Origin: a virus
Strand: one strand, 5' to 3'
DNA: 42,094 nucleotides
Virus record (IMG/VR): IMGVR_UViG_3300025009_000207
Coordinates: 1 to 42,094 of that record
Every line of letters starts with the position of its first letter. Position 1 is the stretch's first letter. A model generated the notes under the pieces. That model made no database searches, was not told where the DNA came from, and saw nothing but the letters and a program-made list of their open reading frames with translations. The position numbers and the translations under genes were made by a program. Positions 1 through 7,525 of this stretch are shown one piece after another.

Positions 1-315
1 GAAAGTATGCGCCCTGAAGGTATGCGCCCCGAAGGTCTGCGCCCCGAAGGTCTGCGCCCCGAAGGTCTGCGCCCTGAAGGTCTGCGCACCGAAGGTATGC
101 GCCCCGAAGGTCTGCGCCCCGAAGGTCTGCGCCCCGAAGGTCTGCGCCCTGAAGGTCTGCGCACCGAAGGTATGCGCACCGAAGGTCTGCGCCCCGAAGG
201 TCTGCGCCCCGAAGGTCTGCGCCCTGAAGGTATGCGCGCTGAAAGTATGCGCCCCGAAGGTATGCGCACCGAAGGTCTGCGCCCCGAAGGTCTGCGCCCC
301 GAAGGTCTGCGCGCT
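1..315. repeat. 15-bp tandem array, left arm (21 units)
   Basis: There are 21 uninterrupted units of gaaggtNtgcgccNc with variation at only a few positions. On the minus strand it codes for the pentapeptide repeats. The same array continues at 41923-42094, which explains why an assembly would break here. Confidence 0.95.
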
Positions 316-394
316 CGCCGCCATCTTCGTCATGCAACCACTTATCATGCACATCAAGAATTTCTTTTATTTCCTGCACTGTGTACGTTTTCAC
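1..394 (-). CDS. Pentapeptide-repeat protein, N-terminal part (split by window end)
   Basis: A GTG start at 394 lies downstream of AAGGAGGG. The first 29 residues begin MKTYTVQEIKEIL and end GGERA; then 21 tandem 15-bp units encode DLRGA/YLRGA pentapeptides up to position 1. The A(D/N)LXX pattern is the right-handed quadrilateral beta-helix of pentapeptide-repeat proteins. The gene continues at the right end of the window (41675-42094) if the genome is circular or permuted, but the frame does not join unless about 8+15n bases are restored. It lies 20 bp downstream of a small HTH gene in the same transcript. Function is unknown; some family members mimic DNA and bind gyrase, but nothing here shows that role. 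Confidence 0.85.
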   Translation of the reverse strand, partial: MKTYTVQEIKEILDVHDKWLHDEDGGERADLRGADLRGADLRCAYLRGAYFQRAYLQGADLRGADLRGADLRCAYLRCADLQGADLRGADLRGADLRGAYLRCADLQGADLRGADLRGADLRGAYLQGAYF

Positions 395-414
395 TTATCC
401 CTCCTTGGATTTTA

Positions 415-600
415 TTATGATACCAAGTCTTTAACCTTGACCCGCAATGTCACTGCTACCCTTTTGGCATTGTTGGCGGTTGTCGGCTCCCCACCCTCCC
501 AACGGATGATGGTGCGCTCATGGTAGAGCAGCGCATCCGCCAGTTGCTTTTGTGTCATGCCACGTTGCTCTCGGATACTCTTGAGATTCGCTAAAACCAC
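415..600 (-). CDS. Small HTH (XRE-type) transcriptional regulator
   Basis: 61 residues with a single Cro/C1-type helix-turn-helix covering almost the whole protein (SIREQRGMTQKQLADAL followed by HERTIIRWEGG). The GTG start at 600 has GGGAGGTG a few bases upstream. It is the first gene behind a good sigma70-like promoter (635-663) that contains an inverted repeat, so autoregulation is plausible. The pentapeptide-repeat gene follows 20 bp later. It is too short for a C-terminal oligomerisation domain, so it looks like a Cro-sized repressor. Confidence 0.85.
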   Translation of the reverse strand: MVLANLKSIREQRGMTQKQLADALLYHERTIIRWEGGEPTTANNAKRVAVTLRVKVKDLVS

Positions 601-634
601 TTATGTCACCTCCCTTTCTGTCAAACGTAGGTGA

Positions 635-663
635 AAGATAGCAGGTGCTAAAAGTCATGTCAA
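635..663 (-). promoter_or_regulatory. Sigma70-like promoter of the early regulator operon, with spacer inverted repeat
   Basis: On the minus strand: TTGACA (663-658), 17 bp, TATCTT (640-635). The spacer and -10 edge carry the inverted repeat TAGCAccTGCTA (639-650), a likely operator. It lies between two upstream terminators and the HTH start codon, so it is the natural start of a new transcript. Confidence 0.65.
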
Positions 664-682
664 CGGGAAAATTACAGAGAGT

Positions 683-717
683 GAAAATAAAAAAGCCCAC
701 TGAGTAAACAGCGGGCT
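683..717 (-). terminator. Second of two tandem rho-independent terminators
   Basis: On the minus strand AAGCCCGC, a 10-nt loop, then GTGGGCTT form an 8-bp stem with one G-U pair, followed by TTTTTTATTTT. It backs up the stronger terminator at 724-760 and insulates the early promoter from late transcription. Confidence 0.75.
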
Positions 718-723
718 TGAGAG

Positions 724-760
724 AGAAAAAAGCCCCGGCACGGGAGGAACGCGCCGGGGG
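724..760 (-). terminator. Strong rho-independent terminator of the late operon
   Basis: On the minus strand CCCCGGC and GCCGGGG form a GC-rich stem around a loop, immediately followed by CTTTTTTCTCTC. It lies about 20 bp past the HNH gene stop, marking the end of the late (structural/lysis) transcript. Confidence 0.85.
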
Positions 761-779
761 TGCCAAGTGGCTAGAGGGG

Positions 780-1427
780 TTATGCTTTTTTGCGCTTTCT
801 GGCCAAAATCATATCCTTGTTGGCCGCGTAATGCTTGATTCGCGCAGCTTGCACCTTTTGAGGGTCGCGGACAGCAAGACCGGCGTCGTAACGCCTTTTG
901 CTTTCTATGCGTGCGCACTCCTTGTGATAAGGGGACCCGCCCAATCTATTCAAGTTTTCCGGCTTATCCCATGCTTTGCAGTACGTGCACTGCCTTAAAT
1001 AAGGGTCCCCGCACTCGGCTAATGCACGTTGGCGCTGGTGAATCAGAAAATGCTCTTTTTGATCCTGGCATACCACAAGATTTTCAACACGGTTGTCTGA
1101 CTTGACACCGTTTATGTGGTGTATGACTTCTTTGTGTGTTATCCCCCTGCCCACAATCTTTTCCGCAACAACTATATGCTCATAAACGTAACCCGACTTA
1201 AGAGCGCGGGGGTGGTCAGGCATGAACAAACAAATGTAGCCATGCGATGTTTTATTCCTGCCGCCCTTCCATCCAAGGGCTTTTTCTTTTTTGCCGTTAT
1301 TGTGCCCCGAGATAAACCGTCTGTGGTCGCCTCTCTTAAATCCGCCTTTTGTAGACGACTGAGTGCACACCCCTGTTTGTTGCCCGCATCCGCACTGGCA
1401 ATAACCTGTCAAAACTGTGTTGTCCAT
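780..1427 (-). CDS. HNH homing-type endonuclease
   Basis: 215 residues from ATG at 1427, chosen because AAAGGGGG precedes it; an in-frame GTG at 1460 is possible. The N-terminus has a Cys cluster (YCQCGCG). The centre has an HNH_3-type core: YVYEHIVVAEK, then VIHHINGVKSDNRVENL with the His pair and Asn, then HFLIHQRQ. A second Cys pair (CTYCKAWD) follows, and the C-terminus is very basic. Such freestanding HNH genes are selfish elements in phages. It is the last gene before two terminators and follows the lipase with a gap of about 50 bp. Confidence 0.85.
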   Translation of the reverse strand: MDNTVLTGYCQCGCGQQTGVCTQSSTKGGFKRGDHRRFISGHNNGKKEKALGWKGGRNKTSHGYICLFMPDHPRALKSGYVYEHIVVAEKIVGRGITHKEVIHHINGVKSDNRVENLVVCQDQKEHFLIHQRQRALAECGDPYLRQCTYCKAWDKPENLNRLGGSPYHKECARIESKRRYDAGLAVRDPQKVQAARIKHYAANKDMILARKRKKA

Positions 1428-1475
1428 TTGTGCAGCCCCCTTTTGAATTGCATGAGCCACACCTTACCACTTTTG

Positions 1476-2051
1476 TCATGTATCTACAAGCGTTTTGTTT
1501 GCCACGGCCTTGACATAGGCAGACATAAAATGGTCGCTCACTTGTAACAGGTGGCAGTCGTTGTCGTGTATAGATACAGGTTTACAATGGTGCCTATACA
1601 AAAACTTCGGCACCATTGGCACGGGGTCGTCGTCGCGAACTATCCTGACATGGTCTAATACAGGTGTACTGCCAAACCGCCAATATACTCTAGGGCTTCC
1701 AAACGTGACAAGTTTGCAACCGGTGTGCTCTGCCAACAGGGTTGCCACCGCGCCTCCAAGGCTGTGGCCGGTAGCTATCACGTTGCCGCCTCTGATGGTT
1801 GGCATACCACCGGTGCAAAGTTCTCGGAATGCGCGGATAAACCCTTTGTGGGCCAAATACCCACCGCATGACCTCGCCGGGAAAGCGTGGGCGTCAGTCA
1901 GCCAGTTATCAAGATTTGCCGTACCGCGTATGGCAACAATGGTTCCATGCTCAGTGGGGAACACTCCGTACCTAAGATCGCCAACTGTGACAAAGCCCTG
2001 TGCGGAGTCGTCGTAACTGTCAAGACATAACTTGGCGCATGTCAATATCAC
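1476..2051 (-). CDS. Class 3 lipase-like alpha/beta hydrolase
   Basis: 191 residues from a GTG at 2051 with AAGGGAGGTGG just upstream. The layout matches the lipase_3 family: RGTANLDNWLTD oxyanion region, nucleophile elbow TGHSLGGA (Ser97), FGSPRV strand, Asp142 in DDDPVP, and a C-terminal catalytic His174 in SDHFMSAY. The whole catalytic triad is therefore present. No signal peptide is visible. It overlaps the preceding 53-aa gene by 32 bp and sits directly after endolysin and lipoprotein genes, so a role in lysis (membrane lipid hydrolysis) is the likeliest inference. Substrate is unknown. Confidence 0.85.
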   Translation of the reverse strand: MILTCAKLCLDSYDDSAQGFVTVGDLRYGVFPTEHGTIVAIRGTANLDNWLTDAHAFPARSCGGYLAHKGFIRAFRELCTGGMPTIRGGNVIATGHSLGGAVATLLAEHTGCKLVTFGSPRVYWRFGSTPVLDHVRIVRDDDPVPMVPKFLYRHHCKPVSIHDNDCHLLQVSDHFMSAYVKAVANKTLVDT

Positions 2052-2181
2052 TCGCCACCTCCCTTTGCGCGGCCTCATTCTTCTGCCGACAGTTCCGGCA
2101 CTCCACAGGGTTACGTTTGGCGCACTCTTGCACGGTGTTTGTGGGGCATTGCCCCATGATGTAGGAACAGTAGCGGCTCAT
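2020..2181 (-). CDS. Small Cys-rich hypothetical protein in the lysis cluster
   Basis: 53 residues from ATG at 2181 (GAGGAGGTGGCAAA upstream; ATGA overlap with the lipoprotein gene stop). Five cysteines lie in the first 31 residues (MSRYCSYIMGQCP, then QECAK and VECRNCRQ), suggesting a small zinc-binding knuckle. The C-terminal half is polar and helical. Tight coupling to both neighbours supports translation. Function not recognised. Confidence 0.65.
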   Translation of the reverse strand: MSRYCSYIMGQCPTNTVQECAKRNPVECRNCRQKNEAAQREVASDIDMRQVMS

Positions 2182-2435
2182 TTTGCCACCTCCTCGCCCT
2201 TTACCTTGTCGTAAACCTTCCCAAGACTCGCCACGCCGACAGCCCACACTGTGCCAAGCGGCCCCCGATTGTCCACCTTGATCTGCACCGCCGTGTCCCT
2301 GTAGTCCACCACGCCGTCGCTCTGACACCGGATGCGGTAAATTTGGCCGTTAGGGGCCATTACGGAGGATTCACGGGCGCCGAGGCCAACGCAGCCGGGG
2401 AGAAAAAGGGCCAATGAAATGAGCGCCCTACGCAA
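2178..2435 (-). CDS. Small predicted lipoprotein next to endolysin
   Basis: 85 residues from a TTG start at 2435 (AGGGGAGAT upstream, overlapping the endolysin end). MRRALISLALFLPGC is a lipoprotein signal peptide with lipobox LPGC, giving lipidated Cys15. The mature part is short and beta-rich with no spanin-like proline-rich tail. It could be an outer-membrane lysis factor (o-spanin-like by position), but no transmembrane i-spanin partner is visible. Confidence 0.75.
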   Translation of the reverse strand: MRRALISLALFLPGCVGLGARESSVMAPNGQIYRIRCQSDGVVDYRDTAVQIKVDNRGPLGTVWAVGVASLGKVYDKVKGEEVAK

Positions 2436-2853
2436 TGTTAATCTCCCCTCTTTTCCACATTGCTTGCCGCTCCCGCCACTTCCCAGCCTGCACATGAGGT
2501 AAATCTAAGATGCTTTTGAAATGCCCACCCCACTCCAAGCCCAACGACTCCGCAATGGCCCCCATCTGGTCAAACAACTTACGGCTAGCCCCCCAATCAA
2601 AATTCTTGCCGTCTGCTTTCATCGGCCACAGGTCCACCGCATAGCCAAAATTGTGCGCAGATTGCCCCGGCTTGGCGTTGGAGACCACCTTGCCGGGGGT
2701 AGTCCTGCCCTGTGCAAATATCGCCCGCTGTTGAGCCATTGTGCGCTTTGCGTCACTAATGCCCCATCGCCGGTTGGTTGCGGCTTCGGTGCGCTTAATC
2801 AACTCCTCAACTTGGGGCCGAAAGTCCGGCTCTAGCGTTTCTATTCGGCTCAT
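2428..2853 (-). CDS. Endolysin, M15-type L-alanyl-D-glutamate peptidase
   Basis: 141 residues. The Zn-peptidase M15 (VanY/Ply500-like) motifs are complete: SAHNFGYAVD (His67 and Asp74) and DLPHVQ (His120). An N-terminal helix (TLEPDFRPQVEELIKRTE) is typical of this family. It would cut the peptide bridge of peptidoglycan at lysis. There is no signal peptide, so release needs a holin (candidate at 7113-7373). The start ATG overlaps the stop of an 18-codon upstream ORF (ATGA) and has only a weak SD of its own, implying translational coupling. Confidence 0.92.
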   Translation of the reverse strand: MSRIETLEPDFRPQVEELIKRTEAATNRRWGISDAKRTMAQQRAIFAQGRTTPGKVVSNAKPGQSAHNFGYAVDLWPMKADGKNFDWGASRKLFDQMGAIAESLGLEWGGHFKSILDLPHVQAGKWRERQAMWKRGEINIA

Positions 2854-2906
2854 ATCACCCGCCCGTTTTGGTCAGTGTTGGCAAATATGCCGGTTAACTT
2901 GCTCAT
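2850..2906 (-). CDS. 18-aa leader ORF coupled to endolysin
   Basis: ATG at 2906 with an excellent SD (AAGGAGG) 4 bases upstream opens an 18-codon ORF (MSKLTGIFANTD...) that ends in TGA overlapping the endolysin ATG. It could be a translation-control leader or a genuine micropeptide. It is reported because the endolysin itself lacks a strong SD. Confidence 0.45.
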   Translation of the reverse strand: MSKLTGIFANTDQNGRVI

Positions 2907-2915
2907 GGGGCCTCC

Positions 2916-4955
2916 TTAAAAGTTGCGGCCAATTTCATACGCCCTACCGTAAGCGGTCACATAGAAAACAATCATCTGCCCATACTGTGACATTACTGCA
3001 TCTGCGGTGTATGCGAGCGTTCCCGTATGCGTAACGTCGTTTACAGATATTGTTGGAGATAGAGTCGGTTTGAGAACAATATTGCCGGTCCCTGAAGTGT
3101 GTTTTATTGTGACCGTGCGGGTTGTCTGATAATTCCACAAAACAAGGATGGAGTGAGGTGTCAAACCTTCAAGCGTCGTTATGGTTGTGTTAGACCCGGC
3201 AGCAGCAACCACCGCGCCGAGGGTAAGTTCCCCCATTCCTCTACAATGAAGAGTCGCAGTCGCCGTTCCGATCCCCTCAAGTTGTGCTGCTCCCACCCCT
3301 TCGATAACGTTGTCAACAAACCCATGCGGAGGCATCGAAATTATTCCAACACCTCCTTGTGATGCTGCATTGGGTCTCATGTTGCGTATGTATGGCATTC
3401 TTAGTACAACGGCGGGGTTGAAGTTGAAACCTTCGCAGTCAAGAAACTGGTTATACAGCGAATCCGCAGAATCTATTTCTACGTTAGAATCAGTGATAGT
3501 TGAGCCCGCAGCTTTACATCCTTGGAAAATATTACCAAAGCAAAGAGCACCAGAAATTAGAATTCCATCAAGACCTGCGGGGCCTTTATTTGTGCGCTGA
3601 TTTATAAATTTGTTTCCGCTTGCCCCATTGGTTAAATAGACGCTGTATTGATGGTCCTCCGTGTAGCATCCATCAAAAACAAAATCATAAGAGCGGTTTA
3701 GGTATATGGCTATCCCGCCTGTTGCACCGTAAGCGTGGTTGCTTTCCAGCAGACAACCACTAAAAACGTTACTAGATGCGTCTGTAAGCGTTCCTCCGGT
3801 GGTCCCGGCAGACTGAACGCCAGCTAGGTCATTCATGCTGATAGTCACACCATTGAAGTTGTTTGCATTTGCTGCACCGCCGTCAAAAAGCACCCCGTAA
3901 CGGTTAAACCTAAGAAACGTTTTCCCTTCGACGTGGACCTTTATTGCGCTGCGCAATCTAAGCCCTTGCTTAAACCCTTGAATAACACAGTCTCGGATTA
4001 CCGTGTTGTACGCGGTATTTACGTTGGTAGTGTCACCCGCTGCCCTCTGCATTCTTACGCCGGACCCTTGGCTTATAGTCATCTGTCCAGCGTAGTAGTT
4101 GTTAGGCCCGGTAAGCGTCAGCCCTTCAAGAGTGTGCCCACCATAGTTTTCATTTTGCGCCGTTAGGTCGATGCAATCGTGTGTCCCTGCAACGGTTATT
4201 GCGGAACCCGTTTTAGAGAACAATTTGACCTTTGTACTGGTTTCGGGGAAGTCTATGACTGCGGAAATCGGATAGTTGCCAGCCGTGAGCTCTACGGCCC
4301 CGCCGTTGGCCACCACTGCAATAGCTTTGCTTATACTAACCAAGGCGTCCTCGGCCACCGCACCAAACCACTCAGGGTAAACATGTTTCGGCCCTGAAAT
4401 GGCCCCCGTACCGTTGAAGATTTTAGCCAACGGCCACCGCGCCGGGGTGCCGGAGTAGGTTATGGTATACGCGCCATGATTAATAACCGCGCCGTTAACC
4501 GGCACAAGTTCAACGTCTGTGGTGAGGTTTGCGGCTAGCGTCTGGTCAGTGCTGTATTGGAGCGTCGCGCCGGTGCCATTGAGCGCAGCACATGCCGCCG
4601 CAAGGGAAGCGTAATCTGCCACGTCATAGGCAAGTCCGGAAGCGTCCTTAAACGCAATGTTGTCGATGTCTCCACCAGGGATTGTCGCGCCCGGTATCGG
4701 GTCTTGTCCAGGTATGATAGTTGGCGGATAGGTCAGCACCACCCTGTAAAGACCGTCACCAAATAGCTGCGCCGTGGCATTCGCCCCCAGCGTGTAAGGG
4801 TTGGCGGCTTCAGTGGTCTTGCCACGGTCAAGCCAGATGGTCTTTGGCGTTGTCGTGCCAGCGGCGTAAAAGAACGCCTGACCACCCACAACCGGCCCGG
4901 ATAGGGTGCGAACCTGTGCCAGTATGAAATCTATGCTCTGCGCGTATCTTGCCAT
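2916..4955 (-). CDS. Tailspike/tail fibre with beta-helix domain
   Basis: 679 residues. Residues 1-110 form a head-binding-like domain (AQSIDFILAQVRTLSG, AAGTTTPKTIWLDRGKTT, ATAQLFGDGLYR) shared with the paralog at 5148-7073. The middle reads as a right-handed parallel beta-helix, with repeated N-rich turns such as ANANNFNGVTISMND and SSNVFSGCLLESN, the fold of glycan-degrading tailspikes. The C-terminus is a beta-rich cap. It probably binds or cleaves host surface polysaccharide. No signal peptide, as expected for a virion protein. Confidence 0.85.
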   Translation of the reverse strand: MARYAQSIDFILAQVRTLSGPVVGGQAFFYAAGTTTPKTIWLDRGKTTEAANPYTLGANATAQLFGDGLYRVVLTYPPTIIPGQDPIPGATIPGGDIDNIAFKDASGLAYDVADYASLAAACAALNGTGATLQYSTDQTLAANLTTDVELVPVNGAVINHGAYTITYSGTPARWPLAKIFNGTGAISGPKHVYPEWFGAVAEDALVSISKAIAVVANGGAVELTAGNYPISAVIDFPETSTKVKLFSKTGSAITVAGTHDCIDLTAQNENYGGHTLEGLTLTGPNNYYAGQMTISQGSGVRMQRAAGDTTNVNTAYNTVIRDCVIQGFKQGLRLRSAIKVHVEGKTFLRFNRYGVLFDGGAANANNFNGVTISMNDLAGVQSAGTTGGTLTDASSNVFSGCLLESNHAYGATGGIAIYLNRSYDFVFDGCYTEDHQYSVYLTNGASGNKFINQRTNKGPAGLDGILISGALCFGNIFQGCKAAGSTITDSNVEIDSADSLYNQFLDCEGFNFNPAVVLRMPYIRNMRPNAASQGGVGIISMPPHGFVDNVIEGVGAAQLEGIGTATATLHCRGMGELTLGAVVAAAGSNTTITTLEGLTPHSILVLWNYQTTRTVTIKHTSGTGNIVLKPTLSPTISVNDVTHTGTLAYTADAVMSQYGQMIVFYVTAYGRAYEIGRNF

Positions 4956-4973
4956 GTTTACGCTCCGTAGTTT

Positions 4974-5147
4974 TTATTTGAGCGAAATCTGACCGTCAAA
5001 CTGCACGTCTATGTCAATCGTCTGATCAGAGTGAGAAGCCTTGGTCTGGCTCACAGGCTACTTCTGTGGGTTGGATGGCTGGGCCGTATGCCAGTACGGC
5101 CCGGTCGCTTCTCTTTAGCTTCACTTCTGAATTTTCTTCTGTAGTAA
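4974..5147 (-). other. Inter-spike gap with hairpin and two tiny ORFs
   Basis: The 192-bp gap between the two tailspike genes holds no recognised gene. On the minus strand a 26-codon GTG ORF (5054-4974, ending TIDIDVQFDGQISLK) and a 32-codon GTG ORF (5124-5026) are possible, neither with a good SD. A perfect 8-bp stem GGGCCGTA/TACGGCCC with a 6-nt loop lies at 5081-5102; with no T-tract it is not a classical terminator. Confidence 0.4.
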
Positions 5148-7073
5148 CTACTCTGTCTTCACAAATCCTTGCGTTAAAATCTCAAAGTAAAAGGTGCCAG
5201 ACGTTGATCCTATCGGCGTGGCAACCAAGGCGTTTGCCGATAGTGTCCAGGTAAAACTTGGAAATGATGCACCTGCGCCGCTGACCAGTCCTGTGCTCGC
5301 CATCAAAACTACTTGGTCGCCGCCTGCCCCTCGATTGACCAACAATTTATATAATGCCGTATTTCCCGTGTTACTATTGGCGGCATTGTTACGAGCCAAG
5401 ATCAGCACTTCACCGCCGAAAGTTCCGGTCTGGTTTTGCGGGCTTTTCAGAGTACATACCGTTGTTGCACCCGTGACAGATAAGCCGTGAATGTACTTGG
5501 TCAACGGGACGTGGTGTATATAGCCGCCGTTAGCCGAAGTCACGCCATTTGGAAACGAGTTGTACTCGTCTACCAAGTAAGCTCCAACCCCGTCAACCAA
5601 AGCGTCTACTGTCGGGTTTGCCGGACTGTGTGAGCGACACCCTTTAGCTAGGACCACGCTAGGTACGGAATCGGAGGCCTTTACCCATATTGCATTGGGA
5701 TAACCCGCATTGGCAGTGTTATTATTGAACGCCAGTAACCCGTTGATTGTAACCGGGTAGTTTTGACCAAGGGCTGTGCTCGACTCCACCGCTACAGCAG
5801 AACGACCATTGCTCTCTGCCCCGCTACCATTCATGACTATGGTTGAGCTTTTTGAGATTTTGTAACCGTGTTGACTGTTTGTGTCGGCAGCACACGCGCT
5901 CAAAACCGAATAGGTCGTGTCAAGCAGAGTGTATCCGTTACCCGTGTTGCTGGCGGCATAGCTGTTGTTCAAGTGCAGGGAGGTATGAAATCCGTTGAAC
6001 TTAAACCCTCCGCCCCCATTGTGTGACGTGAAAACCTGGTTAAAGCTGCCCATGAAGCCACGATCCGCATCCACACCGGCTCCGGTGTTGAAACTGGATC
6101 TAACTCTATCCATGTTGAAATGATTCCAACTCGGATTAGAAGGGTTGGTGTTATAGCCTACGAGTCGAACCCCAGCACCTTTGGATTCCCTTACACCTAA
6201 ATCGTTTATGCCTGCAAAGATCGGGCTGATATACTCCACCCCATTCTGCCCAGCGGGTTGACCGGCAAATGAAAGTGTTGCAGCTTGCTTCCCTGTTCCT
6301 TCTAAAGTCACCCCCAAAATATTGTAAATGGAGTCGTTGTCTATTTGCACCGTGCTATTGACCGCGTGATTGCCAGTCCCGATTGAAACCTTCCCGCCAG
6401 TATAGATATCATTGGAGGTGTCTGTGGAATCAGCGGCCTTTTTAACGTCATACCCCCACCACTCAGGGCGCGCCTCTTTCAGCCCTGTAACGGTCTGGTT
6501 TGTCCCAAAACAGCCATCTACCCCCTCAAACGGTCCCGTGATAGCCACGCTGCCGGAGCCGTTGAGTTTGCCACCGGGGAGGATCTTAACAGCTGGGGCA
6601 GACAGCGTAGCCGGGACGGTGGTGTAGACGGTGGAAATCACCAGTTGCGCGCCAGCGGAGACAGCGGCAGCGTCGGCAAGGGCAAGAGTCGCGTAATCCT
6701 CGGCGGGGATGCCGTAGGTCAGAGCGTCCCTGATGCTGATATTGTCGCGGTCGTAGACGGTAACGCCGGTGGAAGTCTTGATGACAAAGCGGTAGAGTCC
6801 ATCACCGTAAAGCTGGGCCGTCCCGTTGCTGTCCAGCGTGTAGGGATTCGCGGCGGGGGTGGTTTTGCCCCTATCGGTCCATATCGTCTTTGGGGTGGTG
6901 GTGCCAGCGGCGTATGCGTAAACCTTGCCACCAGAGAGGGGGCCGGATACCTGCCGGACTTGGGATAGAAGGAACTGAATGGACTGCGCGTTTGTCGCAG
7001 CGTTGGCCGGTTGGGGAGATCCGCAAGCCGTGAGAAAGGCGGCTATAAGGACATAGGCGAGAAAGCGGTTCAT
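5148..7073 (-). CDS. Tailspike paralog carrying a lipoprotein signal peptide
   Basis: 641 residues from ATG at 7073, fixed by AAGGAGA 5 bases upstream. The N-terminus MNRFLAYVLIAAFLTAC is a signal peptide with lipobox LTAC, predicting a lipid-modified Cys17. From residue 28 it is clearly homologous to the neighbouring tailspike (AQSIQFLLSQVRQVSG, AAGTTTPKTIWTDRGKTT, GTAQLYGDGLYR). The remainder is a beta-helix with N-rich turns. A tailspike should not be exported, so this copy may be displayed on the host surface (receptor masking, superinfection exclusion) or released on lysis. That role is inference; homology and signal are visible. Confidence 0.8.
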   Translation of the reverse strand: MNRFLAYVLIAAFLTACGSPQPANAATNAQSIQFLLSQVRQVSGPLSGGKVYAYAAGTTTPKTIWTDRGKTTPAANPYTLDSNGTAQLYGDGLYRFVIKTSTGVTVYDRDNISIRDALTYGIPAEDYATLALADAAAVSAGAQLVISTVYTTVPATLSAPAVKILPGGKLNGSGSVAITGPFEGVDGCFGTNQTVTGLKEARPEWWGYDVKKAADSTDTSNDIYTGGKVSIGTGNHAVNSTVQIDNDSIYNILGVTLEGTGKQAATLSFAGQPAGQNGVEYISPIFAGINDLGVRESKGAGVRLVGYNTNPSNPSWNHFNMDRVRSSFNTGAGVDADRGFMGSFNQVFTSHNGGGGFKFNGFHTSLHLNNSYAASNTGNGYTLLDTTYSVLSACAADTNSQHGYKISKSSTIVMNGSGAESNGRSAVAVESSTALGQNYPVTINGLLAFNNNTANAGYPNAIWVKASDSVPSVVLAKGCRSHSPANPTVDALVDGVGAYLVDEYNSFPNGVTSANGGYIHHVPLTKYIHGLSVTGATTVCTLKSPQNQTGTFGGEVLILARNNAANSNTGNTALYKLLVNRGAGGDQVVLMASTGLVSGAGASFPSFTWTLSANALVATPIGSTSGTFYFEILTQGFVKTE

Positions 7074-7112
7074 TATGTCTCCTTGGCCGGTGTTCTCCGG
7101 CAAAAGGGGTGG

Positions 7113-7373
7113 TTAAGAGGGGTGATTAGCTTCACATTTGGCTTTTATGGTAGCAAGTTCAGTTGACGTAGTGAGCGTCAACGCCTCCAAACTTGTGGCT
7201 ATCCGGTCAATTTTGCTATCGGTCTTGTTCCATATCCACGCCAAGACACCGCCGAGTAAGGTGAGTACTGCCCCCAAAAGAGCCGCCGCGCCCGCTACAG
7301 CGGCGGCTAGCAGTTGGATAGCCGAGGTTATCACATCGGGGTTGGCTACCCAACTGTAGTCGGGCGCTGGCAT
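7113..7373 (-). CDS. Holin-like small membrane protein
   Basis: 86 residues. A long hydrophobic stretch at about residues 15-47 (AIQLLAAAVAGAAALLG, then VLTLLGGVLAWIW) is followed by a charged amphipathic segment (DSKIDRIATSLEALT), a layout common to phage holins with one or two transmembrane helices. ATG at 7373 overlaps the stop of the preceding micro-ORF (TAATG). It lies upstream of endolysin with the spikes between. No sequence family is recognised with certainty. Confidence 0.6.
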   Translation of the reverse strand: MPAPDYSWVANPDVITSAIQLLAAAVAGAAALLGAVLTLLGGVLAWIWNKTDSKIDRIATSLEALTLTTSTELATIKAKCEANHPS

Positions 7374-7450
7374 TACTTACAGCCCTTCTTTTCACCCTTT
7401 TTAACAGGCGGCTTTCCTTTGATCGGCTTTCCCTTCGGCATCTTCATCAT
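7373..7450 (-). CDS. 25-aa lysine-rich peptide
   Basis: ATG at 7450 with AAAGGAGACATACC upstream opens a 25-codon ORF extremely rich in Lys, Gly and Pro (MPKGKPIKGKPP then VKKGEKKGCK). The stop overlaps the next start (TAATG). Basic micropeptides in virion modules may bind DNA, but this is only suggestive. Confidence 0.6.
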   Translation of the reverse strand: MMKMPKGKPIKGKPPVKKGEKKGCK

Positions 7451-7525
7451 GGTATGTCTCCTTTCTGGGTTGGGGTGCAAAATACATTAAAATACGCAGT
7501 TATTCAATGACAGACTTGCCCTATG

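Noticed and set aside
1-315. CRISPR array
   Set aside because: Units are 15 bp without spacers and are coding; no cas genes are present.
7-420. Plus-strand ORF of MRPEG/LRPEG repeats
   Set aside because: The same 15-bp units on the minus strand give the known A(D/Y)LRG pentapeptide pattern with SD, start and a C-terminal domain; the plus frame is a shadow.
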